This document shows, piece after piece, positions 36,210 to 47,228 of a DNA stretch of 64,000 bases (position 1 is its first letter; each line of letters begins with the position of its first letter). Origin of the DNA: Camellia lanceoleosa (lineage: Eukaryota > Streptophyta > Magnoliopsida > Ericales > Theaceae); NCBI GenBank assembly GCA_025200525.1, contig CM045761.1:201305701-201369700 (forward strand), in the 5' to 3' direction. Position numbers and translations under genes: made by a program. The notes below the pieces were generated by a model, which was not told where the DNA came from, ran no database searches, and saw only the letters and a list, made by a program, of their open reading frames with translations.

Positions 36210-37784
36210 TGTCATAACCCAACCCCAGGGGCTTAGGGTTGGAATCGCAACTTACTACCTTATTCTATTCGTAGCAAATTAAACTGCACAATCGGAAATA
36301 AACATAATTAAACAGGAAATTACTCCATTTTACTATTTTAATAAGAGAAAATACATCTAATAGGGCTTTTATTATTTTATTATTCAGTGACTGGCCTTGA
36401 GTAGAAACAAAAAGGAGCAAAAATATAAATAGAAAAAAGAAAGAAAAGAAAGACAAAATAGTGGTTCAACATCAATCCTCGTGTGCGTTCCATTACGTGA
36501 GGTTATGGGTTTCCCCTACATCTCGTCACCTGAAAGGGTAACAATTATAAGCACACAGCAGAGTGATAAATATTATGCCAAGAGTATAGAGGGTACAAAA
36601 TAACCATGGATAGTTAGTTAGGTCAAAATATTCACATAACTCAATTTGGTAAATAAATCATTTAGATGGCAGAAACTGAAATACAAAAATTATATAAATA
36701 AATAACCATAACCATGGTACAGAACATAACAGAACAGAGGTCACAGAAGTGACAATCAGAACAGAGGTCACAGAAGCGACAATCAGAATAGAGGTCAATG
36801 GATCCATGACAAACAGAGGACCACAAAGTGGCCAAATAGAGGCCAATGGTTATTTAAGTCACCTAAGGCATGGGACTCCCGTGGTGGTACTTACAAAACA
36901 CAATTATTTATAAGATCAAAGTCAAATATTCTCTAAACTTTAAACAAACATATCCATGAGTTTCATTTTAACAAATAGAGTTTAGAAATTAATCCACATA
37001 ACTGAAATATTTATGAAACATAACTTCTATTAATATAACTAATAAAATACGACTTGTATAAAATAAATTATGGTAAGTCAAAACATACGTAAAATATATT
37101 ATGGTAACTCAAGGTATAATATAACTCACCTTAAGATTGAGTCTTACTAATTCCTTTATATTTTTGTTGATTTTCGGCTCCTCTCTTTTCTACTGATCTC
37201 CTTTCTTTCTTTTTTTTTCTTTTCCTTCTTTGCTTACACGCTGGCCAGCTCCACCACTTTCTTCTTATTTATAGGCACATGTTGGGTGATGACTCACCCT
37301 TTATTAATAACCCAACTGATGACTCACCACTGCCCCTCTAAATGTAGACATACAAATGGCCCTTCCTCATCTTCTAATCTATATTTGCAAATCCTTTTAA
37401 TTAAAACAAATTTCTATAATATCTTCCTAATTCATTATTACTTGATTTATTTAACTAAATCCATACATTCCAATCTTTTTACACTAATTAGTGATTAATT
37501 TAGCCCTCAAATAAATCTCCTCATCTTATATTTTATAACCACAATGACAAATTAATTTACATAGCACGTATAGCTCATTTATTTTATTATTTTCATTATT
37601 ATTATTCTTATTCCATATATTTATTTTATTATTATTGTTGTTATTGTTCTTATTATTAAATTATACTTTATCGTATACCAATAGAAAATTAATTATTTAT
37701 TTTACTATCACACCCACTATTATTATTATTTTTATTAATAATCGTGGTTGGTTTCCGTATTAATTAAATATTTAGAGTGTCACA
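36210..37784 (-). repeat. 3' LTR of the chromovirus
   Basis: Plus-strand ends are TGTCATAACCCAACCCC and GAGTGTCACA. It aligns along its length with 45679-47228. It includes an imperfect internal repeat of AACAGAGGTCACAGAAG (36733 and 36761), which the other LTR has in fewer copies. Confidence 0.92.
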
Positions 37785-37798
37785 TTTCTCCCCTCCTA
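37785..37798 (-). promoter_or_regulatory. Polypurine tract of the chromovirus
   Basis: On the minus strand the bases just before the 3' LTR read CTAGGAGGGGAGAAA, a clear purine tract. Confidence 0.85.
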
Positions 37799-37829
37799 GA
37801 TAGAAGTTTGTCCCCAAACTTTATGTACC

Positions 37830-38264
37830 TTAATTTTCGAAGAGATGTGGATATTTGGTTCGCATTTGACTTTTCGTTTCCCACGTAGCTTCTTCGATAC
37901 GATGATTTCTCCATAAGACCTTTACCAGCGGTATGGTCTTATTTAGGAGGATTTGATCACGATGATCGAGAATCTGCACTGGTTGCTCTTTATAAGAGAG
38001 GTCCTCTTGAACTTCTATATCCTCGTAATCCACAACGTGCTCTAGATCTCAGAGGTATCGTTGAAGCATTGAAACGTGAAACACATTGTGGACATTAGAT
38101 AGTTCAGGTGGTAGTGCAAGGCGATAAGTTACAGGACCAATCCTTTCCAGTATCTCGAATGGCCCGATATAACGTGGGTTTAGCTTTCTTCGCTTTCTAA
38201 ATCGGATCACTTCTCTTGTTGGTGAGATCTTAAGGAACACATAATCCCCTACTTGAAATTCCAA
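37830..38264 (-). pseudogene. Chromovirus integrase C-terminus and chromodomain
   Basis: Minus strand. 38049-38264 has the integrase C-terminal module ([52 protein letters not shown]). After one stop, 37830-38033 holds the chromodomain with VLWRNHRIEEATWETKSQM and the ending KYPHLFEN. In chromoviruses this domain directs integration to chromatin carrying particular histone marks. The aromatic residues in VLW and ATWE are present. A second stop separates it from the preceding part at about 38280. Confidence 0.9.
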
Positions 38265-38303
38265 GTCTCGTCTCCGAGTATCTGCATAACTTTTCTGGCG
38301 GCT

Positions 38304-38938
38304 CTAAGTAGAGCGAATTCGCTGTTGGATGAGTTGGATTTTCTCACTTGTGACTTGCACCATCTTGGGGCCTAACAATTTCCTATCCTTGACTTCTGTC
38401 CAACACAGAGGTGATCGACATCTCCTTCTATGCAGAGCTTCATATGGTGCCATTCCAATGCTTGCTTGGTAGCTGTTGTTATAGGCGAATTCCACTAAAG
38501 GTAGGTGCTCATCCCAGTTACCTTTGAGGTCCAACACGCATACACGTAACATGTCCTTCAACGTCTGGATTGTTCTTTCAGATTGCCCATCCGTTTGTGG
38601 GTGATAAGCAGTGCTAAACTTCAGTGTGGTTCCCAAAGCTTCTTGTAATTTATTCTAGAAGTAAGACACGAAGCAGGGGTCTTGGTCAGACACGATTAAA
38701 ACTGGGGTGCCATGCAAACGAATGGTTTCATTAATGTACAAGGTGGCAAACTTATTAAGGGAGTACATGATTTTGATTGGCAGAAAATGCGCCGACTTCG
38801 TCAATCGGTCTACTATAGCCCATATTGCATCATTCTTTGAAAATGACTGTGGTAGCCTGACCACGAAGTCCATAGTGATGTATTCCTATTTCCATTCAGG
38901 AATAGGGAGTGGTTGCAGTAGTCCTACAGGTCTCTGAT
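38304..38938 (-). pseudogene. Chromovirus integrase catalytic core
   Basis: Minus strand. 38655-38873 carries the first catalytic Asp in MDFVVRLPQSFSKNDAIW / AIVDRLTKSAHFLPI and the second in IVSDQDPCFVSYF. 38304-38636 continues with [19 protein letters not shown], which includes the catalytic Glu, and [23 protein letters not shown] to TAG change precedes EYITMDF and another stop separates the two frames near 38645. The zinc-binding N-terminus is in the neighbouring frame. Confidence 0.92.
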
Positions 38939-38945
38939 GTTCTGC

Positions 38946-39979
38946 TTAAGCACGTTGACAATGCAGACATTTGAAAACATGGCTTGCTATGTCTCTTTTC
39001 ATTCCTATCCACCAGTAGTGTTCTTTCAGATCATGGTACATCTTTGTGTTGCCAGGGTGGACTGCAAATCTCAAGTTATGAGCTTCCACCAGTATCTTCT
39101 TCTTGAGTTCCGGAATGTTAGGTACGCAAATTCGATTTCGAAATTTTAGTATCCCATTACTTATAATGAAATCAGGATCAGGCATACTCCTTTGCTCATT
39201 GTACTTGTTCTTCAAAAGTTTATCTTCGCATTGGCATGCTCTAATTTCTTCAATCAAGGTAGATTCCACAGTTATGTTGGCGAGCAGCCCATTGATCTTG
39301 CGGAAAATGAGAGTACATGCCAAACCTTTAGTCGTCTTTCGACTTAGTGTGTCTGCCACTATGTTAGCTTTGCCTGGATGGTGATGGATTTCTACATCAT
39401 AGTCTTTCATAAATTCTAGCCACCGTCGTTGCCTCATATTCAGTTCCTTCTGTGTGAATACATATTTAAAACTCTTGTGATCAGTGTAAATCTTGCAGGT
39501 TGCACCGTAGAGATAATGACGCCAGATTTTGAGAGCAAAGATTACCGCAGGCAATTCCAAATCATGAGTCGGGTAGTTCTTCTCGTGAGTCTTTAATTGT
39601 CGCGACGCATAAGCAATGACTTTTCCATTTTGCATAAGAACGCAACCCAAACCATTGTATGAGGCATCACTATAAATTACGAACCCATCTGCTCCTGTGG
39701 GGAGTGCTAGTATAGGAGCTAACACAAGTCGACTTTTTAATTCTTGAAAGCAACACTCATGTTTATCAGTCCATTCAAAGGGTGTATTCTTCTGAGTTAG
39801 CTGGGTCAAGGGTGATGCTATCTTTGAGAAATCTTGCACGAAGCGTCGAGCTAGACCCAAGAAACTTCGGATTTCTGACACATTAGTAGGTCGTGGCCAG
39901 TCCACGATTGCTGCAACTTTTTGGGGGTCAACCGAGATGCCATCTTTGTTAATGACGTGACCAAGAAAGTGTACACTAG
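38946..39979 (-). pseudogene. Chromovirus RT connection, RNase H and integrase zinc finger
   Basis: Minus strand. The frame begins with [17 protein letters not shown] next to solo LTR B, continues with [19 protein letters not shown] (RT thumb), RNase H ([63 protein letters not shown]) and ends with the integrase zinc region ([28 protein letters not shown]), followed by a stop. The RNase H acidic residues D (SDAS), E (LELP) and D (TDHKS) are all present. This is one 319-codon open stretch without a stop, the best-preserved piece of the element. Confidence 0.94.
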
Positions 39980-42458
39980 TGTAACAACCCTCGTACTGAT
40001 TACCGTTAAACCACTGAATTATATACTGACTACCATTAAACTGAACTGCTAATGACTGATAAGTGAACTGGATGAACTACTGAACAAATCAATGAAATCA
40101 AATCAAACCGAATGAGTTTGTCTATTGAATTGCGTGTTGCATCTGTTTGAGTGTATGATTATCTGTTTGCATTTTATGTTTAAACTGCTAATTGAAGGCC
40201 TTATCGGCGGCCGATTTAGAAACCGTTTGATGTTTTGTAATCAGCATAATATTTGTGATTTAATGATATTTTTTTCTGAAAATTGATTAGGAATGATTAA
40301 ATTAGATTAAAAATGAGTTAATTACAAACCTTGGCTTAATTACGGAATTGCCATTGAGTGGGTTTTGTTTAAGCCTATCATGAGAGCCTTAGTACACTTA
40401 ATCAAACTTCTTCTCAGCCATTTTGTGAGCATTGCCGAAATTAGAAGGGAGAGAGAGTTGATTTCAACACATTTGGCTAGAATTGCTAGGAGACTTGTAG
40501 TAGATTGAAGTATACTTGTGAATTTAGTCTCCAAACCTTGAAATTGAAACACTAGGTAAGAAATCCCTCTTCTTCTTGTTGAATTTAAACTTGTTCTTGC
40601 ATGCTCCATGTTTCATTAGAGAGTAAGCCATGAATTTGCTCATAAAAAAGTGAATTGAAGCTTGAATGTTGCATGCATGGTCATTTGGCATGTTTTGAAG
40701 TTAAATTCTTGGAAAATTGTACATGCATGCCCATGTTTTTATCATAGTCCATGTTTTCACTTCATTTTCCAACTATTGGGCTCATTAGAGCAAGATTTGA
40801 AGGTTGATTTTGGATTAAAAACTCATGCATTGCATGTTTGAAATTGTTCTTGAAATTGGGTTTGAAAAATGGATTTAATTGACTCACCTTTGGGGCTTGA
40901 ATTCATAAATTGGCTTTTGAAACTTGTTATACATTGTTTTGGGATGTATTCCCCAGAATTTGAGCCCAAGAGGTCGAATATTGAGTTGAGAATGCTTGGT
41001 TTGAGCTAGGAAGGCAACTGAAATTCCAGATTTGGCTTCTTCGCCGAAAGCGATTCTCGCCGAGCGACCAACGTTTTCCTCGAGCCCCGCCGAGCGAAGG
41101 ATTGGTGGCTCGGCGTAAAATCGAACATCCAGATTTTTCTTTGTTTCATCGCACCGCTTCGGCGAAGTCTCGCTCGGCGAACCTTTGATTTGGAAGCTCG
41201 CTCGAAGCGAGCATCGGCGAGCATCGCGCGTAAAATTGAGCATCCAAGATTTTTACTGTTTCATCGACCGCCGGCGAAGGATTGTTCGCCGAGCGAAGCC
41301 TTTGTTTTTGCAACCTCGCCGGCGAAGGAAGGCTCGCTCGAAGCGAGACCCCTTTTCAAAGAACTTTTGAAAAGTGTCTTCCAACTGTATTTTTGCATCC
41401 TCATCGCATCCTAGGCATTCTTAGGCCTAGTTTAAAGCATCTTAATGAGGATTTAGACTTAGAACCACACCGAGGGAATTTAGGGATTTAATTATCATCC
41501 TTTCCAAACTGTAAACTTAGTGTGTGTTCTATTTTATTGACTGTTTAGGGTTGACTCTCGGGGACGCGCTCTAGCTACTGATAGCCCAATCACTGTGAGT
41601 AACAGATTGTGTAAAGATATGTTCAAATGGTTTTATTTTGAATACCGAACCGAACTGTTTATTGAACTGATATTGTTTATTGAATGAATGTATGTCTGCA
41701 TTAACGTATTGTGGCATCCTTAGCACCCATCGTTATTGATCGTTATTCTGAGTAGCTCGTCGGTTTCCTTGTGGAACCATACTTGATTGATGGCCATCAT
41801 TATTGTTGGGTTCATTAAGGCGGTCCTTTTGGACCTACTGTTTATAGGCTAATGGATGTACCACATATGGTGATTGATTGAAATCTTGATTGATGAAATA
41901 TCGAAAGATTGAAATCTCAGTATAATGAATTGATTTCATTCTTGTAAGGACATTCATTCATAACCTCTTTACATCGTATGTTATTCATCGGGCTTTAGCT
42001 CACTGTTTATATATATATGTAGGTGCTCACCACCGCATCAAGCTAGAGCGTGGGATTGGTCCCCGCTTTGTCACCAAATTTATGTGCCTCATCGCGAGGT
42101 TCCGAGACGCCATGCCATGGCTTGGGGTGTTTTTGTCCCCACCCTCTACCTGTTTTGTCTTTGCTTTTGTTTAGACCGTTCGCATCTTTGTCTTGTTATC
42201 GAGGATTGAGTCCCGCATCTGCATTGTACATGATTGTATAGACTGTATATGGATTGTACTGTTTTGAACTGTATGAATGCATAAAAATGTTTTTGACATT
42301 CAGATTTTCACAGCTCTATGGACACTAGTTATTTACTGTTTTGGCTTCCGCCAGCCCCAGACTACGATTGATCAGACATCGCTCAGAGGCCTTCTAATCT
42401 CGGATTGACATCGGCGATTCTGATGCTAAACCCATAGGGCCGGGTTTGGGTCGTGACA
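39980..42458 (+). mobile_element. Solo LTR B (2.5 kb), nested in the chromovirus RT
   Basis: A 2479-bp insertion with ends TGTAACAACCC and GGGTCGTGACA and a perfect 5-bp duplication ACTAG (39975-39979 and 42459-42463). Removing it rejoins the chromovirus protein between CEFWITS and VHFLGHVI in frame. No internal domain and no second LTR, so it is a solo LTR. Its right terminus (GGGCCGGGTTTGGGTCGTGACA, split here only for description) is the reverse complement of the left terminus of solo LTR A. It holds a G+C-rich cluster at 41041-41350. Strand is inferred from similarity of its 3' end to the chromovirus 3' LTR end. Confidence 0.92.
41041..41350. repeat. G+C-rich dyad cluster with a direct repeat
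   Basis: Variants of GCCGAGCGA and CTCGGCGAA are scattered over 300 bp, with short perfect dyads such as GCTCGCTCGAAGCGAGC near 41196. Two roughly 55-bp blocks opening CGTAAAAT(C/T)GA(A/G)CATCCA, at about 41114 and 41229, are direct repeats. The local G+C content is far above that of the surroundings. It sits in the middle of solo LTR B. Word type and spacing differ from the CGCTCGAGCG modules in solo LTR A. Confidence 0.75.
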
Positions 42459-42463
42459 ACTAG

Positions 42464-43190
42464 TGATCCAAAATTCGCATTTCTTCAACTTGACATAGAG
42501 TTTGTGATCACGTAGTGTTTGTAGAACTGTTTGCAAGTGCTGCTCTTGGGCCTCTGGTGACTTGGAGTATATAAGGATGTCGTCAATGAAGACAATGATG
42601 AACTCGTCAAGATAGGGTTTGAACACTAGGTTCATGAGGTCCATGAAGGCTGCTGGGGCATTTGTGACACCAAAAGGCATGACAAGAAACTCATAGTGCT
42701 CATAACGGGTTCTGAAGGCAGTCTTTTCGATGCTTTCCGTTTTGACTTTTAGTTGATGGTAACCAGAACGTAAGTCGATTTTGGATAATACTTGGGCGCC
42801 TTGAAGTTGATCGAACAAGTCATCGATTCGTGGCAGAGGGTACCGATTCTTGATGGTGACCTTCTTCAGCTCCCGGTAATCGATGCATAAACTTATCGTG
42901 CCATCCTTTTTCTTCACGAATAATACTGGAGCTCCTTAAGGTGAGATACTAGGTCAAATGAAACCTTTGTCCAGTAGTTCTTGGAGTTGAGTCTTCAACT
43001 CTTTCAATTCTGCCATCGACATACGATAAGGAGCTTTTGATATTGGTTGTGTGCCAGGTTGGGTTTCAATGGTGAACTCGATTTCCTGATCAACCGGGAT
43101 ATCAGGTAGATCTTCAAGAAAAACATCCAGGAACTCTCGTACTACGGGGATCACATCAACGGTGGGGACCTCTTTCTGTGCATCGATCAC
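42464..43190 (-). pseudogene. Chromovirus reverse transcriptase
   Basis: Minus strand. 42954-43190 has the linker and RT start (FLDVFLEDLPDIPVDQEIEF, then KAPYRMSMAELKELK). Two stops follow (TGA where CGA is expected, TAA where TGG is expected) around 42918-42953. 42464-42917 has the palm: [48 protein letters not shown] segment, [17 protein letters not shown] and the catalytic IDD of [10 protein letters not shown] (codons for FIDD at 42579-42590). The protein is cut by solo LTR B straight after CEFWI. Only these two stops disrupt the RT domain itself. Confidence 0.93.
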
Positions 43191-43237
43191 ATAACAAATA
43201 TAACCACCATAAACCTTTCTTAGAAGTCGTTAGGCTG

Positions 43238-44734
43238 TCATGGAGGATATAATACAAGGAGGGTTGGAAACTCTAGTCCCATCAAAGACAAGCTCGAGTT
43301 GGTTTGGTAACCTGAGGGAGACTTTTTAGCTTTACAATCAATAGAGGCGTGGTTGGCAGCCAGCCAATCCATACCTAAGATTACATCAAAGTTCCCAATG
43401 CAAAGGGGAATCAAGTCTACATATAAGGTTTTGCCTTTTAGGGATATAGTACATGATTTGTATACATCAGTACTATAGGCAAACTGACCAGAAGGAAAAG
43501 ACACAGACAATATATATCCTAATGGTTCGGGTGTTGATGCCAACTTGGCAAAAAAGTGTGGTGCAATAAAAGAATGAGTTGACCCAGAGTCAATGAGGAC
43601 ATGAGCTAAATGACCATAAACAGAAAGTGTACCTGACACAACGTTTTTAGTAATTTCTGGTTTTCCAGGTACCAAGGCAAAAGCCCGTCTTTGACATTTT
43701 TGGTCATTCCTCTCTCCTCCAGGCCCTACGGGTTTTCTGACTGGGCCAGAGAAGTTGGCTGTAAGATTAGTCAGCTTTGGACAATCCCTCAGCAAGTGGC
43801 CAACTTGACCACATTTAAAACATGCTCCCGTGTCTCGATGGCATTGTCCCCAATGAGCCTTCCCACAAGTGGGACAAATTGGAATAGTGCCACCTCGGGA
43901 GTTAGTAGGACTTTGATTGCCTGAACTAGTTGTGCCCATATTCACCTTTTTGGGAGGTGCAGCACCGAATCTTCTGTGGTCTCTTTTCCAGAATCGCTTC
44001 TTTTGGCTTGGTTCCCTAGAACACGAGGCTTTAATCCCCTTTTCTGCAATGTACGCCCGGTCTACCACTTCTGCATAGGTTGGCAGTTTCAAGACCTTGA
44101 GCCTATCTTTAATTTCAACATCCAATCCTACTTCAAATTTCCTCGCTTTTTGAGTTTTGGTGGGGATGACGTATGTTGCAAACCGAGCGAGTTGTGTGAA
44201 CTTGCTCTCGTATTCAGCCACCGTCAAGGTTCCTTACTTTAGATGTATGAATTCGGATGTCTTCAGTTCTCACAATGAATCTGGGAAGTATTTTTCGTAG
44301 AACACTTCCAAGAATCTTCCCCAAGTCGCAATTTCTTCTTTCTCCAGAGTGAGAAGCCACTATTCCTGTGCATTGTCTTTGAAAGTGAAAGTGGCGAAAG
44401 TTACCTTTTGTCTTTCGGTGCAAGGTAGGGCATGAAAAATCTTTTCCATGTCTTTAACCTAAGCGTTTGCTACCATTGGGTCTAGGCTGCCGGTAAATGT
44501 GGTGGGTTTCAGATCCTGAAACTGTTTTATGGTAACCGGCTCTTCTCGTTGTTCCGGCATCCTATTGTTGATGTTAGTTTGTAAGGCTTGCAAAAAGCTA
44601 GTAACCGCTATTTCCATTGATTCAATGCCACTGACTGATGACTCGTTTCCGTTACCATTATTGGCCATTCTACAAAGTAATAAACGAGGCATTACAATCA
44701 CAACACAACATATATGTAAGCATGTGTAGCGCAA
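43238..44734 (-). pseudogene. Chromovirus gag and protease
   Basis: Minus strand. 44459-44734 has the gag start (probably MANNGNGNESSVSG at about 44668) and LKPTTFTGSLDPMVANA; single stops follow after VANA, in NAQEW and before GTLTVAEYE. 43238-44227 is one open stretch with the gag end (MTVAEYESKFTQLARF, AEVVDRAYIAEKG), a zinc knuckle CFKCGQVGHLLRDC (about 43782-43823), and a pepsin-type protease with catalytic DSGSTHSF (about 43571-43595) and VILGMDWLAANHASIDC. Gag would form the particle and the protease would process the polyprotein. This copy has at least three stops in the first half of gag. Confidence 0.93.
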
Positions 44735-44935
44735 TCCACATCCATATAAAATGTTAACTTTACTATTTTTTACAATTAATATTACATCTTTGTTTTAAAA
44801 GTCAGAATATGTTAGTGATTAGAACACATCATGGTTAGCATACAAAAAGGTTTTCTTCTACTAAATCTAGAGTGGTGGGTCAAATGGGCCAAACAACCAT
44901 GGGAAATAGTGTTGCATAAAAAGCTCAAATTCTCA

Positions 44936-45484
44936 TCATAACTGGACTACACCAAAACACATCCACGCTGCTTGGACTGTGAAAATGGGGACAGACTGTA
45001 TGTATCCCAAAAATGCTCGACCGACAATCCAGTCGGGTGTCTTGACATATGACAAGTCATTATTAAAGTCAACATTTTGAATATTAATTATCTCCAACGG
45101 GTTAGAGACAGTGGTGAAAATATAGTCCTTAGGGTACACGTTTCCCCTTTTGGTCACAAAATCTGGGGGTAGAGGGGCTATGATATAGTACTGGCGGTTA
45201 TGTCCTGGGGCAACGCCAAGGACACCAGTGGGTCCAAGAAAACGTCCGCGTGTATCGGCACAGCTTTGCCTCCATAATAAATGTAGGACATCGGCAGGAT
45301 TAGCTTGTATATAGATTGGCCGACCCATCAACTGAGCAAGGCCTGGATGCAGTTCTCTGATTATGTCCTCTGAATCTCCCCACCCTTTATGTGAGGCAGG
45401 GGCGAGGTGCTCGACTAAAATCTCATCTAAATTAATGGCCCTGAGCTTATCCCAAAACGCATCATCAAGGTTAATCTCTGACAT
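44936..45484 (-). CDS. Unassigned 182-residue ORF upstream of gag
   Basis: An uninterrupted ATG-to-stop frame of 182 codons on the coding strand of the chromovirus, between the primer binding site (45663) and gag (about 44668). I do not recognise the protein. It opens MSEINLDDAFWDKLRAINLD, has RELHPGLAQLMGRPIYIQAN, a proline/glycine-rich middle (GPTGVLGVAPGHNRQYYIIA), FTTVSNPLEIINIQNVDF and a hydrophobic end (SVPIFTVQAAWMCFGVVQL). No zinc knuckle, protease motif or signal peptide is visible. The surrounding gag has several stops while this frame has none, which hints at selection or chance. A standard chromovirus leader has no such ORF to my knowledge; it could be a captured host fragment or an accessory protein. 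Confidence is for the frame being a real coding sequence of the element. Confidence 0.55.
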   Translation of the reverse strand: MSEINLDDAFWDKLRAINLDEILVEHLAPASHKGWGDSEDIIRELHPGLAQLMGRPIYIQANPADVLHLLWRQSCADTRGRFLGPTGVLGVAPGHNRQYYIIAPLPPDFVTKRGNVYPKDYIFTTVSNPLEIINIQNVDFNNDLSYVKTPDWIVGRAFLGYIQSVPIFTVQAAWMCFGVVQL

Positions 45485-45662
45485 TCCTACATCACCAGAA
45501 TAAACGTGAGATTTTACACAAAAGGACTAACATTATAGGTAAATATTTATTATTTATTTTGTTTTATTATGTTTATTTAGCTATATAATTTTATTTACAG
45601 ATTTGTTTATAACTTTTCAAACTTCCTGATCAAATTAAAATAGCATTTTTTTTTGAACCGTT

Positions 45663-45674
45663 GCTCTGATAGCA
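45663..45674 (-). promoter_or_regulatory. Primer binding site of the chromovirus
   Basis: On the minus strand, 4 bp after the 5' LTR, it reads TGCTATCAGAGC, 11 of 12 matching TGGTATCAGAGC, the site complementary to the 3' end of initiator methionine tRNA used by many plant LTR elements. Confidence 0.88.
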
Positions 45675-45678
45675 CCTT

Positions 45679-47228
45679 TGTTACGACCTAACCCCAGGCG
45701 CTTAGGGTTGAAAACGCAACTTACTACCTTATTATATTCGTAGCAAATTAAACTACACAAGCGGAAATAAAAATAATTAAACAAAAAATTACTCAATTTT
45801 ACTATTTTAATAAGAGAAAATACATCTATAAGACTTTTATTATTTTATTATTCAGTGACTGGCCTTGAGTAGAAACAAAAGGGAGCAAAAATATAAATAA
45901 AAAAAAGAAAGAAAAGAAAGACAAAATAGTGGTTCAACATCAATCCTCGTGCGTGTTCCATTACGTGAGGTTATGGGTTTTCCTTACATCTTGTCACCTG
46001 AAAGGGTAACAGCTATAAGCACACAGCAGAGTGAGAAATATTATGCCACAAGTATAGAGAATACAAAATAACCATGGATAGTTAGTTAGGCCAAAATATT
46101 CACATAACTCAATTTGGTAAATAAATTATTTAGGTGGTAGAAACTGAAATACAGAAATTATATAAATAAATAACTATAACCATGGTACAGAACAGAACAG
46201 AACAGAGGTCACAGAAGTGACAATCAAAACAGAGGTCAATGGATCCATGACAAACAGAGGACCACAAAGTGGCCAAACAGAGGCCAATGGTTATTTAAGT
46301 CCCCTAAGGCGTGGGACTGTTGTGGTGATACTTACAAAACACAATTGTTTATAAGGTCATAGTCAAATATTCTCTAAAATTTAAACAAACATATCCATGG
46401 GTTTCATTTTAACAAATAGAGTTCAGAAAATAATTCATGTAACTGAAATATTTATGAAACATAACTTTTATTAATATAACTAATAAAATACAACTTGTAT
46501 AAGATAAATTATGGTAAGTCAAAACATACGTAAAATATATTATGGTAACTCAAGGTATAATATAACTCACCTTAAGATTGAGTCTTACTAATTCATTTTA
46601 TATTTTTGTTGATTTTCGGCTCCTCTCTTTTCTACTGATCTCCTTTCTTTCTTTTTTCTTTTCTTTTCCTTCTTTGCTTACATGTTGGCTATCTCCACCA
46701 CTTTCTTCTTATTTATAGGCACATGTTGGGTAATGACTCACCCTTTGTTAATAATCCTACTGATGACTCACCACTGCCCCCCTACATGTAAACATACAAA
46801 TGACCATTCCTTATCTTCTAATTTATACTTGCAAATCCTTTTAATTAAAACAAATCTATGTAATATCTTCCTAATTCATTATTACTTGATTTATTTAACT
46901 AAATCCATACATTCCAATCTTTTTACACTAATTAGTGATTAATTTAGCCCTCAAATAAATCTCCTCATCATATATTTTATAACCACAATGACAAATTAAT
47001 TTATATAGCACGTATAACTTATTTATTTTATTATTTTCATTATTGTTATTCTTATTCCATATATTTATATTATTATTATTGTTATTATTGTTCTTATTAT
47101 TAAATTATACTTTATCGTATACCAACAGAAAATTAATTATTTATTTTACTACCACACACACTATTATTATTATTTTTATTAATAATCTTGGTTGGTTGCG
47201 ATATTAATTAAATATTTAGGGTGTCACA
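45679..47228 (-). repeat. 5' LTR of the chromovirus
   Basis: Plus-strand ends are TGTTACGACCTAACCCC and GGGTGTCACA. In the minus-strand element this is the promoter-bearing LTR. It aligns with 36210-37784 with scattered substitutions and small indels. Confidence 0.92.

Larger units (their letters stand above)
36210..47228 (-). mobile_element. Ty3/gypsy chromovirus, nested in the copia element
   Basis: LTRs 36210-37784 (1575 bp) and 45679-47228 (1550 bp), flanks TTTTT and TCTTT. On the minus strand: PBS, an extra 182-codon ORF, gag with zinc knuckle, protease, RT, RNase H, integrase, chromodomain, PPT. RT before integrase and a C-terminal chromodomain define a chromovirus; the sequence style (SVHFLGHVI, chromodomain ending RTKYPHLFE) suggests the Tekay/Del lineage (inference). 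Without solo LTR B it is 8.5 kb. The LTRs differ at about 16 of the first 160 positions by eye, fewer than in the surrounding copia element, which fits a later insertion. Several stops in gag and pol show it is not autonomous now. Confidence 0.94.
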
